The notes beneath the pieces were generated by a model. It was not told the origin of the DNA, did not search any database, and worked only from the letters and a program-made list of their open reading frames with translations. From Labrenzia sp. DG1229 (GTDB lineage Bacteria > Pseudomonadota > Alphaproteobacteria > Rhizobiales > Stappiaceae), in contig NZ_KI928927.1 of the NCBI RefSeq assembly GCF_000521215.1, forward strand, positions 156,440-220,439: DNA of 64,000 bases, read 5' to 3'. Shown here piece by piece: positions 54,592 to 62,873 of this stretch (position 1 is its first letter; each line of letters starts with the position of its first letter). The position numbers and the translations under genes are program-made.

Positions 54592-55575
54592 CTAACGCCC
54601 GCCGACCCTCAGACCCGGAGCCGGACGTTCGCTCATGAGCTGATGTCGGAACCTGAAAAGTGCTGCCGGACGTCCGCCCGTGGCAGTCGATGTGGCACCG
54701 GTCGGCTCTACAAGGTCGGCATTTTCGACCAGCCTGCGGAAATTTTGCTTGTGAAGGTGACGGCCCGAGATTGCCTCGACGGAAGTCTGCAGTTCCGTCA
54801 GCGTGAACACCTCGGGCATCAGTTCGAAGATTACCGGCCGGTATTTCAGTTTTCCGCGCAAGCGGGAAATGGCTGTCGCCAGCACCCGCCTGTGGTCGAA
54901 ATGCATTGAAATACCCAGAAAGGGCAGGGTATCTCTTGCAAGCGCAGCCGGGCGGCCGTCTCGTTCGGCTTCGCGAAGCAGGCCAGCCTCGTAAAGCAAC
55001 TCGAAACGCTCCAGTGCCCTTTCCTCGTCCCAGTGTGTGGCATCGGTGCCAAAGGCCAGACGAACTCGTTCCTGACGCGCGAGAGGTCTGGGGGGTTCAC
55101 CCTCCATCGGTGGCTCGCTCGCCCAGGTTTCAAGGGCAGGAAGAATGTCCCTGTCCAGAAGGAAAGGCCGTCCGCTGCGCCAGTCCTCCCAGGGAAAATA
55201 GTCATACCATGAGCGCCAGGCCGAATTGTGCCGTGCAAGCGTGTTTTCGGAGCCTGCCGTTTGGCGGGTGAGCGCCAGATAGCCGACAGAAACCACATGG
55301 GGTCCTTCGTCTCCGGTGACCCTGTGGCGACCACGGTCCCCGAAGGTATAGAGTTGCTCGACGTAACCCAGGCTGAGCGCAGTCTGGTTTTCCACCCAGC
55401 TTCTGAGGCCGATTTCGAATGTCCGGTGGTGGATTGGGTCAAATGGACCGAAAGGCAGGCTGTCGAGGTCAGCATCCTTCTCGTCGTTGACGTGCACGAT
55501 CTGAGGCGTTCCGTCCGAAACCGAAACGATGACCGCGTTCAAACCGATCTCAATACTGGCGTGCCTGTGCGGCAT
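54592..55575 (-). CDS. nadQ: NadQ-type NAD biosynthesis regulator
   Basis: Predicted repressor of nad genes in alphaproteobacteria (COG4111), 327 residues. The first half is Nudix-like: GLNAVIVSVSDGTPQIVHV and SVGYLALTRQT, without a full Nudix catalytic box. The end is a winged-helix part: ALERFELLYEAGLLREAERD and SGRHLHKQNFRRLVENADLVEPTG. That pattern, as in NrtR relatives, binds DNA. It lies about 4 kb from nadABC and is the last gene of the minus-strand set ygfZ-HD-PTP-nadQ. A CTCA-N3-TGAG repeat at nadA is the candidate target. Confidence 0.85.
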   Translation of the reverse strand: MPHRHASIEIGLNAVIVSVSDGTPQIVHVNDEKDADLDSLPFGPFDPIHHRTFEIGLRSWVENQTALSLGYVEQLYTFGDRGRHRVTGDEGPHVVSVGYLALTRQTAGSENTLARHNSAWRSWYDYFPWEDWRSGRPFLLDRDILPALETWASEPPMEGEPPRPLARQERVRLAFGTDATHWDEERALERFELLYEAGLLREAERDGRPAALARDTLPFLGISMHFDHRRVLATAISRLRGKLKYRPVIFELMPEVFTLTELQTSVEAISGRHLHKQNFRRLVENADLVEPTGATSTATGGRPAALFRFRHQLMSERPAPGLRVGGR

Positions 55576-55592
55576 GAAGCTCCCCGGTCGGT

Positions 55593-56099
55593 CTAGTCGA
55601 TCGGCATGATGAATGGAGTGCCTTCGAATGCATTGGCGCCACGGCCGATACCCCGAATGGCATCAATCATGCGGCCATCCCGTCCGAGCAACTTGTCCGC
55701 CATGGCAACGATGCGTGCGTTCGGCGTTGCGGAAGGTGACGTTTCGCGCAGCGCCGACGCCAACCTGTATTCGTCCGCTTCGGTGTTGAGGGCACACGCA
55801 GCCACATAGGCGCCGGCTGTCGAGCGACTGATTCCGGCCCAGCAATGGATGACCATGGGGGCTTTCCTGTCCCATTCCCGGACGAAGGCGAGCAGGTCCT
55901 CAACATGCTGTTCGTTCGGCGGTGTCAGCAGGGCGACCTGTTCAACAATATCATTGAAAGCCAGGAAGAGGTGCCGGTCCGGGGAGACGCCTGCGGGCGT
56001 TGGTACGTCCATCTCCGCATTGATCAGGGTGACGACAGACCTCGCGCCGGCTTTGGCGACTGTTTCGTTCAGTTTTGATAGTGAGCACACGTGCAGCAT
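55593..56099 (-). CDS. Dual-specificity/tyrosine phosphatase-like protein
   Basis: A 168-residue cysteine phosphatase. The P-loop is H85-C86-W-A-G-I-S-R92-S (HCX5RS), and a possible general-acid Asp50 lies in FLAFNDIVEQ. Substrate unknown: protein, nucleotide or small molecule. It starts 55 bases after the HD gene and ends 17 bases before nadQ, so it belongs to that operon. Confidence 0.88.
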   Translation of the reverse strand: MLHVCSLSKLNETVAKAGARSVVTLINAEMDVPTPAGVSPDRHLFLAFNDIVEQVALLTPPNEQHVEDLLAFVREWDRKAPMVIHCWAGISRSTAGAYVAACALNTEADEYRLASALRETSPSATPNARIVAMADKLLGRDGRMIDAIRGIGRGANAFEGTPFIMPID

Positions 56100-56154
56100 G
56101 GCAGAACCGGGTTATTTGTTTCTGCCTGTAAGGTAGGGTTATTCGCCCGTCAGG

Positions 56155-56817
56155 TCACGCGTTTGCGCGCTCGCCACTCGGTTTGTTCCCAGCTTCGCGC
56201 AGTTTTTCTATTTCATGAAACCGTGCCAGGAACTTCTCCTGAGCCTGTGCCACCGGCAAAGGCTCCAGCCCATACCGCAAACGGCCGTCTTTCCCTTGCG
56301 CAAATGCCCTGGGTCGCCCGAAGATCCTGGCGGCTTCCTCCTCATCAAATCCGGCAAGTTCCACGGCTTCGAAATAAGCGGAGATAATGTCGGCGCGTTT
56401 TGCCAGCTTCTTGACGGTTCGCGGAATTTCCGCCGGGAGGCCGAAACGAAGATGAATTGCCGCCTGAAGCCGCGTTTCCACCGCCTTGTAGGCTTCGCCG
56501 ATAACTGCCTTGAACGGCGATATCATGTCACCAATCACGTATTCCGGGGCATCGTGAAGCAGGACGGCCTGACGCCAATGGGGCGGTAGGTCGGGTTTCA
56601 GCTTCAGCGCGATGTCCTCGACGACCAGACAGTGCTCGGCCACCGAAAAGGCATGGTTGCCGTTGGTCTGACCATTCCAGCGCGCTACACGGGCAAGTCC
56701 GTGAGCAATATCGGAGATCTCGACATCCAGCGGTGAGGGGTCGAGCAGGTTGAGGCGTCGACCGGACAACATGCGCTGCCAGGCGCGGGGAGGCTGATCG
56801 GGACGGGCTGTGGGCAT
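56155..56817 (-). CDS. HD-domain hydrolase (YfbR-like)
   Basis: 220 residues from ATG 56817. The metal site is H62 in NHAFSVAEHCLVV, H88-D89 in AVLLHDAPEY and a further Asp in the helix after (YVIGDMISPFK). This arrangement resembles YfbR-type nucleotidases that hydrolyse deoxynucleotides. Exact substrate unknown. A longer frame would enter ygfZ; the shorter start leaves a 25-base gap and an AGGA just ahead. Confidence 0.87.
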   Translation of the reverse strand: MPTARPDQPPRAWQRMLSGRRLNLLDPSPLDVEISDIAHGLARVARWNGQTNGNHAFSVAEHCLVVEDIALKLKPDLPPHWRQAVLLHDAPEYVIGDMISPFKAVIGEAYKAVETRLQAAIHLRFGLPAEIPRTVKKLAKRADIISAYFEAVELAGFDEEEAARIFGRPRAFAQGKDGRLRYGLEPLPVAQAQEKFLARFHEIEKLREAGNKPSGERANA

Positions 56818-56842
56818 CGGTCCTGGGGTATGAATGGCGGTT

Positions 56843-57721
56843 TCAGTTCGCAGTGCTCGGTTCTGGCCAGGAAAAGGATGCCCAATCGGGTATCCTGACC
56901 TGCACCTTTGCGACACCGCATTGAAGTGGGGTGCCGTTGTCCTTGGCTTGCGCCGCCTTGTCAAGACGAACGAGCGCAAGACCGATTTGGCCTGTGTTCG
57001 AACCCAATTCACCGATCGATTTGCCACCAGCAGTGACGGGTGTTCCCTTTTCCGGCAGTGTGTCTGAACTTTCTACCAGAACAAACCGCTTGCGGGACGT
57101 TCCCCTGTGGTGGACGCGTGAGACGACTTCCTGGCCGACATAACAACCCTTGGTGAAGGAAACGCCACCGAGTTGGTCAAGGTCCGCATCATGCGGAAAA
57201 ATATCTGAATAATCGTAATCCTTGAGCCCTTCGGGAACACCAAGAGCGATTCGGTGAAAATCATAGTCCTCCAGGCTGGCCGCTTCGGCAGCATTTTTCG
57301 TCAGCAGGGTCCCAACCGGACCGACAACACGTTCGCCGAGCGCCGGTACTCGCGGATCTGTCACTGTCAGCAACGCTTTTTCATGTAAGGCCGTGCCATT
57401 CCAGACGGCAATCACGCCGATATCTTCATCCATGAATTCCAGATCGACCTTGGCACGAAGTCTGTAGAAAGTCAGGCGCTTCAACAGGTCAGGTGCCGTC
57501 TCAAGAGGTGCATCCAGCAGATAACCGTCTGCTGTCTTGTAAATCAGAAAATCGAACAGGATTTTGCCCTGAGGTGTCAGCAAGGCACCTGCAGAGGCAC
57601 CGCTCTTGTCGGTTTTCTCGATATCGGCCGTCACGAGGTTTTGCAGGAAATGATGTGCGTCGTCACCGGCAACCCGGATCAGGGCACGGTCGGGCAGGTG
57701 GGTTATCTTGGCGGACGGCAC
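56843..57721 (-). CDS. ygfZ: Folate-binding protein YgfZ (Fe-S repair)
   Basis: A tetrahydrofolate-dependent protein aiding Fe-S cluster assembly, 292 residues, related to GcvT. The hallmark K191-G-C193-Y-V-G-Q-E is intact; Cys193 is essential in E. coli YgfZ. The N-terminus LIRVAGDDAHHFLQNLVTADI is typical. It is the first gene of the minus-strand set with HD, PTP and nadQ. Support of Fe-S enzymes could be relevant to the [4Fe-4S] NadA, but that link is speculation. Confidence 0.94.
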   Translation of the reverse strand: MPSAKITHLPDRALIRVAGDDAHHFLQNLVTADIEKTDKSGASAGALLTPQGKILFDFLIYKTADGYLLDAPLETAPDLLKRLTFYRLRAKVDLEFMDEDIGVIAVWNGTALHEKALLTVTDPRVPALGERVVGPVGTLLTKNAAEAASLEDYDFHRIALGVPEGLKDYDYSDIFPHDADLDQLGGVSFTKGCYVGQEVVSRVHHRGTSRKRFVLVESSDTLPEKGTPVTAGGKSIGELGSNTGQIGLALVRLDKAAQAKDNGTPLQCGVAKVQVRIPDWASFSWPEPSTAN

Positions 57722-57900
57722 GGCGCGCTCCTGATAGGGTTACTTGAATGAAGCTATGATCTATTCGGCGAAATAAGTGTTTTGACGGAGCGCGGCAAGG
57801 GCGGGATTACGCAAACCGGATCTGGTCCTTTTGAGAACGCGCGCGTATAAGCCCGATTAGACGACACACCGCAGACGAATTCACCGACGGAGGAAACCCG

Positions 57901-59232
57901 ATGAGCGAGACCTATGACCTGATCCTGAAAGGTGGCACGGTCGTCAATCAGGACGGTGAGGGCATTCGCGATATCGGTATCAGAAACGGTCGGATTGCCG
58001 GGATCGGATCCTTTCATGCCTCGCAGTCCGACGATGTGATCGACTGTACGGGATTGCATGTCCTTCCGGGGGTAATGGATACTCAGGTGCATTTTCGCGA
58101 ACCGGGGCTGGATCACAAGGAAGACCTTGAATCGGGATCCCGGGCCGCGGTCATGGGCGGCGTGACGGCAGTGTTCGAAATGCCCAATACCAATCCCTTG
58201 ACCACGAACGAGGAAGCGCTCGCCGACAAGGTCAGGCGCGGGCACCACCGCATGCATTGTGATTTCGCTTTCTGGGTTGGCGGGACCCGGGAGAACGTGA
58301 AGGACATTCCGGATCTGGAACGTCTGCCTGCCGCCGCCGGCATCAAGGTGTTCATGGGTTCTTCCACGGGTGATCTGCTGGTGGAAGATGACGACGGTGT
58401 AAGGGACATCCTGTCGGTGACCCGTCGCCGTGCAGCTTTTCACTCCGAAGACGAGTTCCGCCTGCGCGAGCGCCAGGAAGAGCGGGTCGAGGGGGATCCG
58501 AGTTCGCACCCGATCTGGCGCGACGAGATTGCTGCCCTTCAATGTACGCAACGTCTTGTTGGTATTGCTCGTGAAACCGGTGCAAAGATACATATTCTGC
58601 ATCTTTCCACTGAAGAAGAAGTCGACTACCTGATCGATCACAAGGATGTCGCATCGATCGAGGTGACGCCACATCATCTGACCCTGACGGACGAGGCTTA
58701 TCAGCGTCTTGGAACGCTGGTGCAAATGAACCCGCCTGTGCGTGCGCCGCGTCATTCCGAGCGGCTTTGGTGGGCATTGAAGCAAGGTATACTAGATATT
58801 TTCGGGTCAGACCACGCCCCCCATCTATTGGAAGAAAAACAGAAGACTTATCCGGCTTCGCCTTCGGGGATGACGGGTGTGCAGACGCTCGTTCCGATCA
58901 TGCTGGATCACGTCAGCAAGGGTCGCCTGAGCCTGGCCAGGTTTGTCGATATGACCAGCGCGGGTCCGGCACGACTCTTTCAGACGGCCCGCAAGGGTCG
59001 GATCGCTGTCGGGTACGACGCCGACTTCACGGTGGTCGACCTCAAGCGCACGGAAACCATCGGGAACGACTGGATTGCATCCAAATGCGGCTGGACGCCC
59101 TATGACGGCAAGGAGGTCACTGGTTGGCCCGTCGGCACGATGGTTCGCGGCGACCGCGTGATGTGGGAAGGTGAATTGTCGGTACCGTCCAGGGGGGAAG
59201 CTGTCGTCTTTCAGGACGGGATCAGGAAGTAG
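57901..59232 (+). CDS. Dihydroorotase-like amidohydrolase (pyrC-type) with altered metal site
   Basis: A cyclic amidohydrolase, 443 residues, class I dihydroorotase family: 'GVMDTQVHFREPGLDHKED' at 58-76 and 'GSDHAPH' near residue 304. The usual D-x-H-x-H is D60-T-Q-V-H64, so the first histidine is glutamine. 'IKVFMGSSTG' has a lysine where hydantoinases carry a carboxylated Lys. 'VTPHHLTLTDEAY' adds another His. It may be a working variant or a non-catalytic partner. GGAGGAAA precedes the ATG. It is divergent from ygfZ. Related alphaproteobacterial genes are usually labelled pyrC. Confidence 0.85.
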   Translation: MSETYDLILKGGTVVNQDGEGIRDIGIRNGRIAGIGSFHASQSDDVIDCTGLHVLPGVMDTQVHFREPGLDHKEDLESGSRAAVMGGVTAVFEMPNTNPLTTNEEALADKVRRGHHRMHCDFAFWVGGTRENVKDIPDLERLPAAAGIKVFMGSSTGDLLVEDDDGVRDILSVTRRRAAFHSEDEFRLRERQEERVEGDPSSHPIWRDEIAALQCTQRLVGIARETGAKIHILHLSTEEEVDYLIDHKDVASIEVTPHHLTLTDEAYQRLGTLVQMNPPVRAPRHSERLWWALKQGILDIFGSDHAPHLLEEKQKTYPASPSGMTGVQTLVPIMLDHVSKGRLSLARFVDMTSAGPARLFQTARKGRIAVGYDADFTVVDLKRTETIGNDWIASKCGWTPYDGKEVTGWPVGTMVRGDRVMWEGELSVPSRGEAVVFQDGIRK

Positions 59233-59494
59233 GGTTCCTTGCCGGCGAACCTGATTGAAAATACCCAATATTCGGGTCGCTTTCCGCCAAGATGTACCGG
59301 ATCACGCGTATTTTTGAATACCATCCGTACAATTTGTGATGTGAATAACAGCTGGAAGCTGGCTAAACTGCCAAGGTCAAATTGCCAATGGGCGAGGGAA
59401 ACCAATGGGTAACCGTGTTTCCTAACCCGATCTAAAAATGTTTTGAATAGAGTTTTCTGCGAGCTTTAAGGGTTTTTCGTTGGAGAGCTCAGGG

Positions 59495-60718
59495 ATGTCG
59501 TCAAAAATGTTTCAAGTAATGCGTACTGGCAGGTTGGGCCTTCTCTTCACTGCCGCAGTCTTTTCAGTCAGCACCATTTCTGCGTCAGTCGCGCGTGATA
59601 CGACTGCTGACGCGGCCAGGGAGCAGCCGGATGAAACGCCGCTCCACATGCTGGTTTCCATCAAAGAGCAGAAGATCAAGGTCTACCGTGGTTTGGACCT
59701 GATCGAAGTCTCGCCGATTTCGTCCGGCAAGCGAGGGCATAGCACGCCGACTGGTGTGTTTTCGATTTTGGAAAAGCGCCGCAAGCACTTCTCAAATCTC
59801 TATGACAATGCACCGATGCCTTTCATGCAGCGCCTGACCTGGTCCGGAATCGCGCTCCATGTGGGGCGGCTTCCAGGCTATCCCGCCTCGCATGGCTGCA
59901 TCCGTCTGCCCCGTTCCTTCGCAAAGTCGCTCTATTCCATGACGGAGCGCGGCATGCATGTTGTGGTGACGCGTGACCAAGCGGAACCTCTGTCCGTACG
60001 TCACGACGTGTTGCCACAGCCCTATGTGCCGGCAACTGAAGTGGCAAGTCTTTCCGGGCAGACTATCGCCTCGGATCCTGCCTTGCGCGGTGCGATCCGT
60101 CCTGCGAACCTGCAGGCTTCGCTGCCGGTCGCACAGCCGGAAAATCCATATTTCGATCGACCGCTGCGGATGATCATCACGCCTCAGAAACTTCCGAGCA
60201 AGAGGAGGGTGTTGCAGCGCCTGCTAAATCAGATGGGCTACAACGCCGGTCCGGTTGACGGAGTTGTCGGCCGCAAGACCCGCGCGGCAATCCGCCTCTA
60301 TCAGGAAGGTGCTGAGCTGCCGGTTACCGGACGCATTACGGATGCACTCGTTGCACGCATCCACAGGGATGCAGGTTACGAAAAGCCGCAGAACGCGATC
60401 CTGCGTGTTCGCCGCAAGTTTTCGGATATCTATTCGGCCCCGGTTTCCGTCAAGAATATCGACCAGGAAATCGGCACGCATGTTTACACCGCTCTCGATT
60501 TTGAAAGGGGTGACAACTTCGTCGAATGGATTGCGGTCTCTGCCGAAGGTGAACGTGGGGGTCAATCGGACAGGTTGCTGAACCGGATCGAAATTCCTCA
60601 AAAAGTTTCCGCAGAGCTTGCCAAGATGCTGACACCGGGCACCTCGCTGACGATTACGGACCGGAGCTTCAAGCGCAACACCGGTCTGGGAACCGACTTC
60701 GTGGTGATCACCCGCTGA
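59495..60718 (+). CDS. L,D-transpeptidase with peptidoglycan-binding domain
   Basis: Envelope enzyme that makes or attaches 3-3 peptidoglycan links. 407 residues from ATG 59495. Signal peptide to about residue 33. The YkuD domain starts MLVSIKEQKIKVYRGLDLIE and has the catalytic box SHGCIRLP. A PG_binding_1 domain follows (RLLNQMGYNAGPVDGVVG, RAAIRLYQEG). The end is a distinct beta-rich part. It has its own terminator. A TTG start at 59480 is possible but less likely. Confidence 0.92.
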   Translation: MSSKMFQVMRTGRLGLLFTAAVFSVSTISASVARDTTADAAREQPDETPLHMLVSIKEQKIKVYRGLDLIEVSPISSGKRGHSTPTGVFSILEKRRKHFSNLYDNAPMPFMQRLTWSGIALHVGRLPGYPASHGCIRLPRSFAKSLYSMTERGMHVVVTRDQAEPLSVRHDVLPQPYVPATEVASLSGQTIASDPALRGAIRPANLQASLPVAQPENPYFDRPLRMIITPQKLPSKRRVLQRLLNQMGYNAGPVDGVVGRKTRAAIRLYQEGAELPVTGRITDALVARIHRDAGYEKPQNAILRVRRKFSDIYSAPVSVKNIDQEIGTHVYTALDFERGDNFVEWIAVSAEGERGGQSDRLLNRIEIPQKVSAELAKMLTPGTSLTITDRSFKRNTGLGTDFVVITR

Positions 60719-60747
60719 CCCCGGACTTTCCGAAAGACAATGAAATC

Positions 60748-60773
60748 ACCCCCGCTTTGGCGGGGGTTTTTTA
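60748..60773 (+). terminator. Rho-independent terminator of the L,D-transpeptidase gene
   Basis: ACCCCCGC (60748-60755), TTTG, GCGGGGGT (60760-60767), then five more T's (60768-60772). Perfect 8-bp stem. Confidence 0.9.
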
Positions 60774-60803
60774 TTGTCCGGATAAGCGCACATTTCACCC
60801 GGA

Positions 60804-60821
60804 TCGTCACCAAACTGTCGT
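60804..60821 (+). promoter_or_regulatory. Degenerate Pho box upstream of btaA
   Basis: TCGTCAC-CAAA-CTGTCGT has two 7-mers 11 bases apart like PhoB sites (CTGTCAT-N4-CTGTCAT), matching 4 and 6 of 7. It lies 54 bases before btaA. Phosphate control of bta genes is known in rhizobia; this site is only suggestive. Confidence 0.35.
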
Positions 60822-60874
60822 GTCAGTCACGTATCGGAAGGCAATTCATCGATGCGGTGACCCGGGAGAAACCA

Positions 60875-62137
60875 ATGGCGCAGAGCACGCTCACAGCTTC
60901 AAAGAAACGTCTCGACAATGCGGTACACCGCTCTGAGGCTACTTCCCGCGAAGGCATTTTGGAACGTCTCTTCACCTTTGCCTTCAAAGGGCTGGTTTAC
61001 CCGCAGATCTGGGAAGATCCGGACGTCGACATGAAGGCGCTTCGGCTGACGCCACAGTCCCGGATGATCACGATCGCATCGGGTGGCTGCAACGTGATGT
61101 CCTATCTGACTGCCAATCCCGCGGAGATCACCGCGGTCGATCTGAACCGGGCCCATGTGGCTCTTGGCCGTTTGAAGCTGGCTGCAGCCAGGCACTTTCC
61201 GAACTATGAGACATTCTACAGGTTCTTCGGCGAGGCTGACGAGAAGACGAATGTTGCTGCTTATAACCGTTTTTTGAAAGACAATCTCGATCCGGACACC
61301 ATAGCCTACTGGGAAGGGCGCGACCTGGCCAACTGGGGCCGCAGGCGCATCACTCTGTTCTCGCGCGATCTCTATCATCATGGCCTGCTTGGGTATTGCA
61401 TCGGAGCCGGCCATCTCATTGCACGCCTTTACGGAATCAATCCGAAGCACATGGTGAAGGCCCGCTCCCTGGAAGAGCAGCGAACCTTCTTCGAGACCGC
61501 CCTAGCGCCACTTTTCGACAAGCGTCTGGTGCGTTGGGCGACCTCGAAGAAAGTGTCTCTTTATGGTCTTGGGATCCCTCCTGCACAGTATGATGCGCTC
61601 GTTTCCGCGAACGCTGATGGTGACATGTCTGCTGTTCTGCGCAACCGGCTGGAAAAGCTGGCATGCGATTTTTCCATGAAAGACAACTACTTCGCCTGGC
61701 AGGCATTTGGCCGCGGCTATGCGCCCCAGGCAGGGGAGCCGACCGGCAAATCGGGTCCGTTGCCACCTTATCTGAAGCGTACGCATTTCGAGGAGATCCG
61801 GGCACGCGCGAGCCGGGTTCGGGTTTTGAACCGGAACTTCACCGAGCATCTTCAATCCGTCTCCGGCGATAGTCTCGACGCCTACGTGCTCCTTGATGCC
61901 CAGGACTGGATGACGGATTTTCAGTTGAATTCTCTTTGGGCGGAAATCACCCGCACAGCGCGGCCTGGCGCAAGGGTCATTTTCCGGACTGCCGCCGAAC
62001 CGACACTGCTTCCGGGCCGTGTTGCAAACGACATCCTCGATCAATGGAGTTATGAGGAAGGCGAGAGCCTGGAACTCGGCCGGCAGGATCGTTCATCCAT
62101 TTACGGGGGCTTCCATCTTTACGTGTTCAATGGATAA
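60875..62137 (+). CDS. btaA: SAM:diacylglycerol 3-amino-3-carboxypropyltransferase
   Basis: BtaA moves the aminocarboxypropyl group of S-adenosylmethionine to diacylglycerol, the first step to the betaine lipid DGTS. 420 residues from ATG 60875. Landmarks of the DUF3419/BtaA family: GLVYPQIWEDPDVDMKALRL, MITIASGGCNVMSYLTANP (SAM-binding) and VDLNRAHVALGRLKLAA. It is 20 bases from btaB. DGTS replaces phospholipids when phosphate is scarce. A longer frame from 60740 crosses the terminator and is rejected. Confidence 0.93.
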   Translation: MAQSTLTASKKRLDNAVHRSEATSREGILERLFTFAFKGLVYPQIWEDPDVDMKALRLTPQSRMITIASGGCNVMSYLTANPAEITAVDLNRAHVALGRLKLAAARHFPNYETFYRFFGEADEKTNVAAYNRFLKDNLDPDTIAYWEGRDLANWGRRRITLFSRDLYHHGLLGYCIGAGHLIARLYGINPKHMVKARSLEEQRTFFETALAPLFDKRLVRWATSKKVSLYGLGIPPAQYDALVSANADGDMSAVLRNRLEKLACDFSMKDNYFAWQAFGRGYAPQAGEPTGKSGPLPPYLKRTHFEEIRARASRVRVLNRNFTEHLQSVSGDSLDAYVLLDAQDWMTDFQLNSLWAEITRTARPGARVIFRTAAEPTLLPGRVANDILDQWSYEEGESLELGRQDRSSIYGGFHLYVFNG

Positions 62138-62157
62138 CGCCCGGGACGGAATGCCGG

Positions 62158-62811
62158 ATGAGTGAAGCTGTCGAAACGGCTAGATTGATGGATGCGGTCT
62201 ATCGCCATCAACGCCATGTCTACGATCTCACGCGAAAATACTATCTGCTGGGTCGTGATCACCTGATCAGGGAACTGCAGCCGCCAAGCGGTGGTGATGT
62301 TCTTGAGTTGGGATGCGGCACCGGGCGAAATCTGATCGCGGCCGCGAAAATCTATCCCGACGCGAAATTCTATGGTCTGGATATTTCAACGCAAATGCTG
62401 GAAACGGCTGAAAGAAATATCGCAAGGGCGGGGCTGGGTAACCGGATCCGGCTGATCGAAGGAGATGCCGCCAACCCGGCAGCAACGGACGCCCTGGGCG
62501 TTCCGTCGTTCGATAGGGTGTTCTATTCCTACACGCTCTCGATGATCCCGGTCTGGCGTGAGGCGCTCTCAGCCGGCGCATCTCGCTTGAACACGGGTGG
62601 TCGCATCCTTGTTGTTGATTTTGGTCAGCAGAGTGGGCTTCCACGCTGGTTCGGTAAAATCCTGTTTGCCTGGCTGAAGTCGTTTCACGTCACACCAAGG
62701 GCTGATTTGAGAGAAGAGCTGGAAACGGTAGCTGCAAAATCAGCGTGCCGACTTGAATTCCGCAGTCTTTACCGCGGCTATTCGGACTATGCGGAATTGC
62801 TCAAAAGATGA
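62158..62811 (+). CDS. btaB: Diacylglycerylhomoserine N-methyltransferase
   Basis: BtaB adds three methyl groups to DGHS to yield DGTS. 217 residues, class I methyltransferase: motif I DVLELGCGTGRNL, motif II GLDISTQMLETAERN and SYTLSMIPVWREAL near the active site. The N-terminal YRHQRHVYDLTRKYYLLGRD is characteristic of BtaB. Direct partner of btaA. No other lipid genes follow. Confidence 0.92.
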   Translation: MSEAVETARLMDAVYRHQRHVYDLTRKYYLLGRDHLIRELQPPSGGDVLELGCGTGRNLIAAAKIYPDAKFYGLDISTQMLETAERNIARAGLGNRIRLIEGDAANPAATDALGVPSFDRVFYSYTLSMIPVWREALSAGASRLNTGGRILVVDFGQQSGLPRWFGKILFAWLKSFHVTPRADLREELETVAAKSACRLEFRSLYRGYSDYAELLKR

Positions 62812-62873
62812 TGCCGATCCTTGTTCGGCTGCAATGATCAAAGTCCTCCCGGCGAGCGGCAATGGGAAAGCCG

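Noticed and set aside
54603..54909. Rest of the plus-strand frame crossing the end of nadQ
   Set aside because: This part is antisense to the conserved end of nadQ and has a Cys/Arg-rich shadow composition.
57754..58785. 343-residue minus-strand frame opposite the dihydroorotase-like gene
   Set aside because: Antisense shadow; no motif and no ribosome site.
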